From an uncultured Veillonellaceae bacterium (lineage in GTDB: Bacteria; Bacillota; Negativicutes; Veillonellales; Negativicoccaceae): DNA of 6,452 nt. The notes beneath the pieces were generated by a model, which saw nothing but the letters and a program-made list of their open reading frames with translations, made no database searches and was not told where the DNA came from. The stretch is taken from positions 1 through 6,452 of the forward strand of contig USPU01000046.1 of the NCBI GenBank assembly GCA_900556745.1. The letters are read 5' to 3'. Positions 1-6,238 of the stretch are shown here, piece after piece (the stretch's first letter is position 1; the number at the start of each line of letters is the position of its first letter). The position numbers and the translations under genes were made by a program.

Positions 1-595
1 GCTTTCCGCCGCGTTGCAAAATCATTTCCCGCAGGCGCTGATTACGTTATATTACGGCGCCGGTGAGCTGAATTATATTACCTATTGCCACATTGACGAG
101 TGGGATCGGGAGCCGGGTATCGTCGGTAAACCGTTTCCGCAGGTCAGGGTCAGAATTAAGGATGCGTCGATTTACGTAACGACTCCTTTTGGCGTTATCG
201 GCAGCGATCACGAAATGACCCTCGGCGATACCGGTACATGGACGCCGCGCGGCAACATTCGCTTTACCGGTCGCTCCAATGCGGTGATTAATTGCGCCGG
301 ACGTAAAATCTCCGTCGCTAAAGTCGAGGACGCATTACGTGAAACGCCCTTGATCAAAGATGTCACCGTATTTGCCGTGCCCGATACGAAGCGCGGTGAA
401 GTGCCGGCCGCCGCTGTGGTGGTCGAACAAAAGCAGCCCCTTTCCGCATTGCGAAAAATGGCGCTAAGTTTGCCATCAATCGAGCGGCCGCGTTATTGGC
501 TGCAATATGTAGAGTTGCCGCTAAATTCCTGCTCCAAGCCGGATATTCATACCATGCTCGCCGATTGGCAAGCCGCACAAAAAAAAGACGCTTAA
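1..595 (+). CDS. AMP-forming acyl-CoA synthetase-like enzyme, C-terminal part (5' end outside window)
   Basis: The reading frame is open from the left edge (first full codon at position 2), so the TTG at 14 is probably internal. About 197 residues are visible. They carry the second half of an adenylate-forming (ANL) enzyme. Counting residues from the TTG: an A5-like YYGAGE at 13-18; the A7 region GDTG at 71-74 with the ribose-binding Asp72; FTGR at 84-87 with the conserved Arg; the hinge and A8 region GRKISVAKVEDAL from 96; and an A10-like NSCSKPD at 171-177. There Lys175 sits where the catalytic lysine of SGK is expected, although the usual Gly is Ser. Members of this family activate a carboxylate with ATP and usually transfer it to CoA or a carrier protein. 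The YYGAGELNYIT and GKPFPQV context resembles fatty-acyl-CoA ligases, but the N-terminal domain that fixes the substrate is missing, so substrate and symbol are left open. The last residues (KKDA) and the stop lie in the shared terminator. Convergent with recG. Confidence 0.82.
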   Translation, partial: LSAALQNHFPQALITLYYGAGELNYITYCHIDEWDREPGIVGKPFPQVRVRIKDASIYVTTPFGVIGSDHEMTLGDTGTWTPRGNIRFTGRSNAVINCAGRKISVAKVEDALRETPLIKDVTVFAVPDTKRGEVPAAAVVVEQKQPLSALRKMALSLPSIERPRYWLQYVELPLNSCSKPDIHTMLADWQAAQKKDA

Positions 596-607
596 GCGTC
601 TTTTTTT
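579..607. terminator. Bidirectional intrinsic terminator between the acyl-CoA synthetase gene and recG
   Basis: A run of 8 A (579-586), the perfect palindrome GACGCTTAAGCGTC (587-600) and a run of 7 T (601-607) form a hairpin with a 5-bp GC-containing stem, a TTAA loop and flanking A-T pairs. It has a U-tract in either direction, so it can end both convergent transcripts. The TAA of the plus-strand gene (593-595) is in the loop, and the recG TAA (complement of 606-608) overlaps the T run. Confidence 0.9.
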
Positions 608-2639
608 AATGCGGCAACAATGCAAGAAATGCTTTCCCGAACCGTTTTTGTAATTCGCCAAGCAATACAGGATCGGTTGTTTGAGCATAGCTTCCCGCCA
701 TTTCACGTGCTTTCACCAAGAGCGGTAAGTCGTGAATGGGATCCGCCACTTTAAGATCCGGCAAACCATGCTGTCGATATCCGAAAAGTTCTCCCGCGCC
801 GCGCAGCAGTAAATCTTTTTCCGCCAACGTAAAACCGTCCTGAATTTCGGTCATGTAACGCAAGCGCTCCTGCGCCAGTTCGGTTTGGCTGTCGCTTACC
901 AAAATGCAATATGCCTGTGCGTTGCCGCGGCCGACACGACCGCGCAGCTGGTGCAGTTGCGCTAAACCGAAACGTTCTGCCCCTTCCACGAGCATGACCG
1001 TCGCATTCGGCACATTTACGCCGACCTCCACCACGCTGGTGGCGACCAACAAATGGTATTGGCGCTTGGCAAAAGCGGTCATCACCGCCTGTTTGGCATC
1101 CGCTTTTAATCCGCCGTAAACCAGACCGACGCCGAATTCATGAAATCGCTTTTTCAGCTCTTCGTACACCTCCACAGCAGCCTTTAAATCCATCTTTTCG
1201 GATTCTTCGACAAGCGGACAGACAACATAGACTTGGTGTCCCCGCGTCATTTCTTTCTCCAAAAAACGCAAAATTCGCGGCATATACGAACGGTTCACCG
1301 CAAAAGTCTGAACCGGCTTGCGGCCCGGAGGCATTTCACGAATAAGAGATATATCCAAATCGCCATATACGGACAAGGCCAACGTACGCGGAATCGGTGT
1401 CGCGGTCATTACCAAGATATGCGGTGCGCTCCCTTTTTCTTCCAAGCGCATGCGTTGCCGTACACCGAAGCGGTGTTGCTCATCCGTTACGACCAGGCCC
1501 AGGGCCTTCAATTCCACGTCTTCTCCTAAAAGTGCATGCGTACCGATACATACCGTTATGCTACCGTCAAGCAGTCCGGCAAGAATATCTTCCCGCTCAC
1601 TTTTATTGGTTTTCCCCGTCAAATTAACAACGCGAATGCCAAGCGGTGCTAAGAGAGGCTGCAGCGTTTCATAGTGCTGATTCGCGAGAATTTCCGTCGG
1701 CGCCATCAAAAGCGACTGGTACCCGTTTTCCGCCGCTTTCGTCATCGCAAGCGCCGCCACCACCGTTTTACCGCTGCCGACATCGCCCTGCAGTAAACGC
1801 CGCATCGGCACGATACCTTCCATGTCATCGCAAATATCCGCCAACGCCTTTTGTTGGTCGCCGGTCAAACGGTACGGTAAGGTATGCATCAGCTGTCGAA
1901 AAAGATTGCCGTTCGGTGCGCATTTGATGCCGACAGCCCCTATCTCGCGCTGCGCGCGCAACCGTAAAACGCCAAGTTGCAAAAAGAAAAGTTCTTCAAA
2001 AGCCAATTCCTGACGCACCGCGGTCGCTGTTTCCTGATCCGGCGATTGATGCGCAAGGCGCGTCACCTCAGCTCGCGAACGCAGGCCGAGCTGCTGACGC
2101 ACATCCACCGGTAACGTCTCGGGAATATCTTTTACCGCAACCAATGCCGTTTGGATCCAACGCTCCAGACTTGCCGGCCGGATGCCTTCTGTCAATCCAT
2201 AGACCGGTTGCAACTTACCTTCAACCGCGGTCCATTCGTCGGGAAACACCACCTCGGGCGAATTCATTTGATATTTACCATAGCCCGCTTTAATGCGTCC
2301 GAAAGCGATAATCCGATCGCCCTCATGAAACAGCTTTCGTTTAAACGGCTGGTTGAAATAAACCAGTTCGAGATTGCCGCTGTCATCGTTTACGATCACA
2401 TTTAAAATCGACAAGCGCGGGCGCGGCCGTCGTTCCTGCACTTTCGTGATAACCCCTGCTACAGTCACGTCAGCACCGTCCGCCAGAGCACGGATCGGCA
2501 CTACTTGCGAATAATCACGATAGGCGCGCGGGTAATATTGCAGCAAATCGCCCACGGTATGTATGCCAAGCACAGCTAAGCGTTGTTCTGCGGCTTTACC
2601 GATGCCTTTGATGACCGTTACCGGATCTTGCCAATGCAT
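606..2639 (-). CDS. recG: ATP-dependent DNA helicase RecG
   Basis: 677 residues, the usual full length. RecG is a monomeric superfamily 2 translocase that regresses stalled replication forks and migrates Holliday junctions. The N-terminal part has a helix-hairpin-helix-like stretch ([18 protein letters not shown], 9-26). An OB-fold wedge region spans about 55-140 and would contact the branched DNA. Helicase motifs follow in order: LTGDQ (258-262), Walker A GDVGSGKT (285-292), the DEQH box that typifies RecG (386-389), TATP (412-415), [12 protein letters not shown] (533-544) and [12 protein letters not shown] (561-572). The C-terminal region [18 protein letters not shown] (616-633) matches the TRG motif that couples ATP hydrolysis to translocation. 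The ATG start is set by AAAGGAGG (complement of 2645-2652) with a 5-nt spacer. It lies downstream of the purine operon in the same direction but behind a terminator, so it is probably a separate transcript. No lesion is seen. Confidence 0.98.
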   Translation of the reverse strand: MHWQDPVTVIKGIGKAAEQRLAVLGIHTVGDLLQYYPRAYRDYSQVVPIRALADGADVTVAGVITKVQERRPRPRLSILNVIVNDDSGNLELVYFNQPFKRKLFHEGDRIIAFGRIKAGYGKYQMNSPEVVFPDEWTAVEGKLQPVYGLTEGIRPASLERWIQTALVAVKDIPETLPVDVRQQLGLRSRAEVTRLAHQSPDQETATAVRQELAFEELFFLQLGVLRLRAQREIGAVGIKCAPNGNLFRQLMHTLPYRLTGDQQKALADICDDMEGIVPMRRLLQGDVGSGKTVVAALAMTKAAENGYQSLLMAPTEILANQHYETLQPLLAPLGIRVVNLTGKTNKSEREDILAGLLDGSITVCIGTHALLGEDVELKALGLVVTDEQHRFGVRQRMRLEEKGSAPHILVMTATPIPRTLALSVYGDLDISLIREMPPGRKPVQTFAVNRSYMPRILRFLEKEMTRGHQVYVVCPLVEESEKMDLKAAVEVYEELKKRFHEFGVGLVYGGLKADAKQAVMTAFAKRQYHLLVATSVVEVGVNVPNATVMLVEGAERFGLAQLHQLRGRVGRGNAQAYCILVSDSQTELAQERLRYMTEIQDGFTLAEKDLLLRGAGELFGYRQHGLPDLKVADPIHDLPLLVKAREMAGSYAQTTDPVLLGELQKRFGKAFLALLPH

Positions 2640-2644
2640 AGTTA

Positions 2645-2662
2645 CCTCCTTTCCCTATTATA
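2645..2662 (-). promoter_or_regulatory. recG Shine-Dalgarno and candidate -10 element
   Basis: On the minus strand TATAAT (complement of 2657-2662) directly follows the T run of the upstream terminator and is followed by AGGGAAAGGAGG and then the start codon. No -35 resembling TTGACA lies 16-18 nt upstream, because that position is the terminator hairpin. If this -10 works, transcription would begin near 2650, leaving the ribosome site almost at the 5' end of the mRNA. The ribosome site is secure; the promoter call is weak. Confidence 0.4.
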
Positions 2663-2663
2663 C

Positions 2664-2693
2664 AAAAAAACGGACTCTTGCGAGTCCGTTTTT
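2664..2693 (-). terminator. Intrinsic terminator of the guaD-permease operon
   Basis: A 7-bp perfect stem CGGACTC (2671-2677) / GAGTCCG (2682-2688) with a 4-nt loop. Read on the minus strand it is followed by seven T (complement of 2664-2670). It starts 4 nt after the permease stop codon. On the plus strand it is followed by five T, so it could also stop antisense transcription. Confidence 0.9.
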
Positions 2694-2697
2694 ATGA

Positions 2698-4047
2698 TCA
2701 GTCCTCCTGCGGCAAAATCAAATTTAAAACGATTGCCACAATGGCCGCCGATGCCACGGTCGACCCAAGTACATATTGCAGCAGCTCAGGCAGCGTTGCC
2801 ATGTAGTCTTTCGGCAGTAAATACAACGCCAACGAAATAACCATCGGGACGCCGATGACAAACATGTTGCGTTCGGTAAGCCGCTCCTGTTTCAAAATAC
2901 GAATTCCCGAAAGGGAGATAATCGCGCAAACGACCACGAACACACCGCCGATTACCGGTGCCGGAATAGACGCAATTAATGTTGCCAATTTGCCGGACAA
3001 GCCAAACATCATTAACCACGCGCCGGCGCCGTAAAACGCGTACCGGCTGGCGACACCGGTGATGGAAATCAGACCGGCATTGGTCGAATAACCGGTGACC
3101 GGGGTCGAACCGACGAGGCTCGATACCAAACAGCCGAGGCCTTCACCGACCACACCGCGATCAACCTGTTTCGGTGTCACGTCTTCATTAATTACCGATC
3201 CGATCGCGAACCAGGTACCGGTTGTTTCCGCCATCAACACGAAGAATACGAAAATCATCGTTAAAATAGCCGATGGCGTAAAGCTCGGCATGTAATCGAT
3301 AAATGCCAAATGCGGCCGCGCGAGCCAACCGGCCGCCGCTACGCTTTCCCATTGGAAACGCCCCATCAACTGCGCTGCAACACTTCCCGCAGCCAGTGCA
3401 AAAATGACGGCACCGGTTCGCAGCCAATTCCCTTTTTTACCTATGTGTATACCCAAGGTCACGCAGAAGATCAAGGTCACAACCGAAACCAACGCCAGTA
3501 AAATATTCTGTGTCACGGTTTCCGTTCCGTAAATCGCGTAGATATTTGAATCCAGCGCCACCGGCAGCAACGACAACCCGATGATTAAAATAATCGTACC
3601 GCCCACCAGACGCGGCACCAACACATTGATCAGTTTACGGAACACACCGGTCAAACCGAGCACGACCAACATCAGCGAGGCCACCATCGTTGAACCGAAC
3701 ACTTCATTCAGCCCTAAAAATCCGCCTCCGGCTGCCATCGTTACCCCGACAATAGCGCCGATCGGCACATAGCTCGGGCCTTGCGCGATCGGTAAGCGCA
3801 TGCAGAAATGCGCCTGAATGATCGTTGCAATCCCCGCCGCCAAGAATGTCGCCTGGATTAAGATCGATGCTTCCGCTACCCCCAAGCTTAAAATCGACGC
3901 GATGACAAACGGTACTACGTACACATCCATCGCCAACACGTGTTGCAAACCGAGAAAAATAATTTTATTCCAGGGTAATTTTTCATTCGGCGCAACAATC
4001 AAATGTCCTTCGTACTGTGTTTCCTGCAAATTCTTCGCTGACTCCAT
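2698..4047 (-). CDS. NCS2/NAT-family nucleobase permease (purine/xanthine type likely)
   Basis: 449 residues, typical for the nucleobase-ascorbate transporter family. These are inner-membrane proteins that import purines or pyrimidines with protons or sodium. The chain is hydrophobic with many membrane-spanning segments. TM1 carries LGLQHVLAM with Gln35-His36, a family hallmark. TM8 carries ETTG (274-277), whose Glu binds the base in characterised members. The NAT signature region reads TNAGLISITG (322-331) and is followed by VASR, as in purine-type members. Two positions look unusual against XanQ and UraA as recalled: the residue before the signature Asn is Thr322, where Gln or Glu is normal, and Thr278 replaces the Asp that often follows ETTG. 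Specificity therefore cannot be read off, and guanine, xanthine or urate are possible. AAGGAGA (complement of 4052-4058) precedes the ATG and overlaps the guaD stop, with only 9 bp between the genes. This suggests translational coupling and a joint role in using guanine or xanthine. Confidence 0.92.
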   Translation of the reverse strand: MESAKNLQETQYEGHLIVAPNEKLPWNKIIFLGLQHVLAMDVYVVPFVIASILSLGVAEASILIQATFLAAGIATIIQAHFCMRLPIAQGPSYVPIGAIVGVTMAAGGGFLGLNEVFGSTMVASLMLVVLGLTGVFRKLINVLVPRLVGGTIILIIGLSLLPVALDSNIYAIYGTETVTQNILLALVSVVTLIFCVTLGIHIGKKGNWLRTGAVIFALAAGSVAAQLMGRFQWESVAAAGWLARPHLAFIDYMPSFTPSAILTMIFVFFVLMAETTGTWFAIGSVINEDVTPKQVDRGVVGEGLGCLVSSLVGSTPVTGYSTNAGLISITGVASRYAFYGAGAWLMMFGLSGKLATLIASIPAPVIGGVFVVVCAIISLSGIRILKQERLTERNMFVIGVPMVISLALYLLPKDYMATLPELLQYVLGSTVASAAIVAIVLNLILPQED

Positions 4048-4051
4048 GAAT

Positions 4052-4058
4052 TCTCCTT
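4052..4058 (-). promoter_or_regulatory. Permease ribosome binding site overlapping the guaD stop codon
   Basis: AAGGAGA on the minus strand, 4 nt before the permease ATG (4045-4047). The first two A are the last two bases of the guaD TAA, so ribosomes finishing guaD end on the site used to start the permease. Confidence 0.75.
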
Positions 4059-5433
4059 AACGACCTGACACCAATTGTCCCTGCACCCATACTTTAGCAA
4101 TATTGGCACGGTTGGCGGTAAATAAAATTTTCTGCAAGACAGACTGTGTATCGTCCTCGCTATACAAAACAATATCGGAATGGGGGGCGGCCACATCGAT
4201 CAGCTGCACATCCCAATGATATCCCGGTAAAAACAGACCGATACGTTGATGCAATGCTTCGCCGCCCGCCGTCGTCGCCATATAAAACGCATGGCGAAAA
4301 TCAATGCGTGACTCCGCCACACCGCGACCCGCGGCGGGAAGATTCGCGTCAACACCGTCTTCCAGCATACGACTGGAGATAATCGCCTGGCGAATATTCG
4401 CATAAATCGACGGTGCAAAACCGCCGGACACATCCGTGCCCAAACCCGCTTTGACCCCTTGCGCATGTCGACGGCGAACCGGATATACGGCATTGCCGAA
4501 AAACGCATTGGAAATCGGGCAATGGGAAATTGTCGAACCGCGTTGGGCGACCAATTCCGCCTCAGTTTCCGTCAATTGCGTCGCATGCCCCATCACTGCA
4601 CGATTTGTTAAAAGACCAAAAGAGTCCAAAACCTCCGCATCCGATGTACCGAAGTGCTCGTGCGCATAACCGGCCTGCCAGTCCGATTCCGACAAATGAG
4701 TTTGAATCGGAATCGGGTACCGCTCCGCCAATTCTCCGAGTCCTTTCAGCGCTGCCGGCGTACACGAAGGTACAAAACGAGGCGTAATAACAGGCGTCAG
4801 TAATTGCCGCTCATCCGTAAGCGCCGTGATGCGCTCAATCGTCTCTTCCGCGCCGGCAATTCCCGCGTCCGCGGATGCGTCACGGTAGTAATCCGGGCAT
4901 TGCTCGGGATTGTCCATTACCACTTTACCGAATGCCGCGCGTTGGCCCAGCGTTTGGCATACTTCACCGAGCAACACCGTCGCGTCCACATTTTGCGTAC
5001 CGTAGTACAGTGCAGTCGTCGTACCGTTTGCCAAGCTGCGCATGACAAGATCCGCAAATACCGGCGCCGCTTTTTCTCCATCGGTAAGTGACTGTTCGAG
5101 AGGGAACGTGTATTTCTGCAGCCAATCCTCCAACGGGACATGCAATGCGTTACCTATATTTTCCCATTGCGGCGCGTGAATATGCAGATCGACAAATCCC
5201 GGCAACAAATATTGCGTGGCGGATAACTCTTCCAGTTCGCCATTCGCGCGTGCATCGTCTACCGCTTTCGCATAGTCCGCATCCCGAGGCAGCAGTACAC
5301 GTTCCAATGTGCCCGCCGCATTGATTTCAAAAAGCGCATCGGCGAGCACTTCCACTTCTCCCCAAACGGGTGCATGAAATGCCGTCCCCAACACAAAGTG
5401 GTGCTTTGCAGGTAAAGTCATATTCTTCCCCAT
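4057..5433 (-). CDS. guaD: Guanine deaminase
   Basis: 458 residues of the amidohydrolase superfamily. The enzyme hydrolyses guanine to xanthine and ammonia in the cytoplasm. The diagnostic block PGFVDLHIHAPQ (78-89) holds the zinc ligands His84 and His86. QTHLSES (244-250) gives ligand His246 and catalytic Glu249. GHATQL (282-287) gives His283. HCPISN (304-309) is the substrate-pocket segment, and GLGTDVSGG (330-338) gives the catalytic and metal-binding Asp334. Spacing matches human guanine deaminase closely, and all key residues are present. The outer beta domain is formed by the two ends of the chain. Two starts compete. The ATG at 5433 has poor ribosome-site spacing (GAG two bases upstream). 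The ATG at 5421 (Met5) has GGGGAAG upstream at good distance and may be the true start, giving 454 residues. First gene of the operon with the nucleobase permease. Confidence 0.94.
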   Translation of the reverse strand: MGKNMTLPAKHHFVLGTAFHAPVWGEVEVLADALFEINAAGTLERVLLPRDADYAKAVDDARANGELEELSATQYLLPGFVDLHIHAPQWENIGNALHVPLEDWLQKYTFPLEQSLTDGEKAAPVFADLVMRSLANGTTTALYYGTQNVDATVLLGEVCQTLGQRAAFGKVVMDNPEQCPDYYRDASADAGIAGAEETIERITALTDERQLLTPVITPRFVPSCTPAALKGLGELAERYPIPIQTHLSESDWQAGYAHEHFGTSDAEVLDSFGLLTNRAVMGHATQLTETEAELVAQRGSTISHCPISNAFFGNAVYPVRRRHAQGVKAGLGTDVSGGFAPSIYANIRQAIISSRMLEDGVDANLPAAGRGVAESRIDFRHAFYMATTAGGEALHQRIGLFLPGYHWDVQLIDVAAPHSDIVLYSEDDTQSVLQKILFTANRANIAKVWVQGQLVSGR

Positions 5434-5815
5434 TTCTCAAACATTTTATATTATTATACAAAATTTAGATATAAAAAGGTGAAATATTTTATCATTGCAT
5501 ATGTTATTACAATCACTCCGTTGCCATTTGCATGCAGGGATTAACATAAACGTATTCGACATTTGTAAATAACCGGAAAACCAAATTTTTCAAATTTTCA
5601 TCAGTGTATATAAAAAATGAAAAGCCGACGCATCGGTGTTACTCTCCCCATTTTTCGCATTGCGCAATCGGCGCTGATACGAAAAACGTTATGCGGCGCA
5701 AACGACTTGCAGTAAAAGCAGATCTTCTTATGTTCTGCGTTACTTGATACTTCTCCCGTCAGAACGTCATTCACAATCGTATCGCTTGCTCTTTCTCTTT
5801 CGTGCATTAACACCG
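5434..5815. other. AT-rich intergenic region without an intact gene
   Basis: The first 60 bases hold the guaD promoter. The rest has no ORF with a recognisable motif and no tRNA, CRISPR or long repeat. A short minus-strand hairpin CCGA-TGCG-TCGG (complement of 5625-5636) is followed by CTTTTCATTTTTT and could be a weak terminator for transcripts coming from the remnant upstream. With a 4-bp stem it is not a firm call. The 80-codon minus-strand frame ending near 5601 has no family resemblance I can name. Confidence 0.5.
5453..5483 (-). promoter_or_regulatory. Probable promoter of the guaD-permease operon
   Basis: The minus strand shows a consensus -10 TATAAT (complement of 5453-5458) in very AT-rich sequence. 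A weak -35-like TTCACC (complement of 5478-5483) lies 19 nt upstream. Predicted transcription starts near 5446, leaving a leader of only about 13-25 nt. This is too short for a purine riboswitch, and none is seen further upstream. The element shares the string TTTTGTATAATA with the recG upstream region. Operator sites are not identified. Confidence 0.5.
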
Positions 5816-6028
5816 TCACGGCAATGATTTTTCGCCCGTGCACAGAAGATTACTGTCAGCATACCGGTCCTTCCCCGTGTTGCCGACTAACACAACTCCT
5901 TGCACAAAATACAATCCCCAGCCATGCACCTGAACTCCTTCCCCGATACCGATAGCCTCTGTACTGAACTGCGCAAACGAATGCGGAGAACCGTGCCGGG
6001 CCTCTTGGAAACATGCGCCCCTTGACAC
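5816..6028 (-). pseudogene. Remnant of an ADP-ribosyltransferase domain (phage/polyvalent-protein type)
   Basis: The minus-strand frame contains FQEARHGSPHSF, then AQFSTEAIG, then GEGVQVHGWGLYF (residues 7-41 of the frame, bases 5906-6010). This block strongly recalls the start of the ART-PolyVal domain found in large phage and conjugative-element proteins, whose recalled pattern is HGSPH-F--F-----IGTGEG-Q--GWGLYF. The His of HGS and the Tyr of GLYF would be the first two residues of the NAD-binding triad. The third, a Glu, should lie much further on, but the resemblance stops after about residue 42 and the frame ends at 5816. No Shine-Dalgarno precedes the GTG at 6028. The preceding frame reads GVKGRMF and would join FQEARHGSPH by removing one base near 6007-6008, which suggests a frameshift. 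The piece is far shorter than any such protein, so it is called a dead fragment of a mobile element. The family call is from memory of the motif, not a search. Confidence 0.6.
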
Positions 6029-6050
6029 CCTTCAATAAATCGTGTACAAT
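6022..6050 (+). promoter_or_regulatory. Near-consensus sigma70 promoter for the small hairpin RNA
   Basis: TTGACA at 6022-6027, exactly 17 bases of spacer, and TACAAT at 6045-6050. This is a perfect -35 and a 5-of-6 -10 at optimal spacing. The predicted start is about 6057. It is the strongest promoter in the window and no plus-strand protein gene lies downstream, which points to an RNA product. Confidence 0.8.
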
Positions 6051-6056
6051 AATGAT

Positions 6057-6122
6057 ATTAGAGGCAGCTATTCCACTAAGACGGTGAAAGTCCGTTCGTT
6101 GGGTAGCTGCCTCTGCTTTTTG
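6057..6122 (+). ncRNA. Candidate small structured RNA of about 65 nt ending in its own terminator
   Basis: Starting about 7 nt after the -10, the sequence folds into one extended hairpin. A perfect 11-bp stem joins AGAGGCAGCTA (6060-6070) to TAGCTGCCTCT (6104-6114). An inner helix TCCA (6072-6075) / TGGG (6100-6103, one G-U pair) is followed by an asymmetric internal loop. An apical helix GACGG (6080-6084) / CCGTT (6092-6096) closes a 7-nt loop TGAAAGT. Five T (6117-6121) follow the basal stem after GC, so the molecule ends as an intrinsic terminator. Promoter, structure and terminator fit in about 100 bp, and the next gene downstream runs the opposite way, so this is not an ordinary leader or attenuator. 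I do not recognise the family. The apical GGTGAAAGTCCG resembles a cobalamin-riboswitch segment, but the rest of that fold is absent. It could be a trans-acting regulator, an RNA from the decayed element, or an orphaned terminated leader. Confidence 0.6.
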
Positions 6123-6195
6123 TTCGTGGTAACTCATGGAATAACATAACGATCACCGAATCGTATGAAACCGGTTATTAATAAAGACTCTGTCT

Positions 6196-6238
6196 AAAAT
6201 AAAAAAGAGAAAGCAGAACGCTTTCTCTTTTTTATTTT
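6196..6238. terminator. Bidirectional terminator with a perfect 19-bp inverted repeat
   Basis: AAAATAAAAAAGAGAAAGC (6196-6214), loop AGAAC, and its exact complement (6220-6238). The GAGAAAGC/GCTTTCTC core with A and T flanks gives a U-tract in both directions. The main client is the minus-strand membrane-protein gene, whose TAA (complement of 6232-6234) is inside the right arm. On the plus strand it would stop any read-through from the small RNA. Confidence 0.9.

Noticed and set aside
904..2405. Several plus-strand reading frames of 60-118 codons inside recG
   Set aside because: Antisense shadows of a strongly conserved coding gene; low-complexity, Arg/Ser/Pro-rich translations without motifs.
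3095..5324. Plus- and minus-strand frames inside the permease and guaD genes
   Set aside because: Each overlaps a conserved gene in another frame and shows no domain or ribosome site of its own.
5521..5547. Possible plus-strand promoter (TTGCCA with TAACAT) and the TGCATGCA palindrome nearby
   Set aside because: Spacing is 15 nt with a poor -10, and nothing downstream on the plus strand needs it. An 8-bp palindrome alone is not evidence of an operator.
5601..5843. 80-codon minus-strand reading frame
   Set aside because: No recognisable motif and no good ribosome site. It runs through a possible weak terminator and follows the decayed relic, so it is more likely chance sequence or relic debris.
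6080..6098. GGTGAAAGTCCG resembles a cobalamin riboswitch segment and also a string common near group II intron ends
   Set aside because: The surrounding conserved cobalamin parts (GGGAA box, GCCACTG) are missing, and there is no intron protein, domain V or downstream gene. The whole element is only about 65 nt.
5856..6137. 93-codon minus-strand reading frame
   Set aside because: It passes through the small RNA hairpin and its promoter and has no ribosome site. Only its short GVKGRMF piece is used above, as evidence of a frameshift in the relic.
5434..6195. tRNA, CRISPR array, insertion-sequence ends or attachment site in the gene-poor stretch
   Set aside because: No tRNA T-loop or acceptor pairing, no repeated spacers, no transposase-like frame and no flanking direct repeats were seen.
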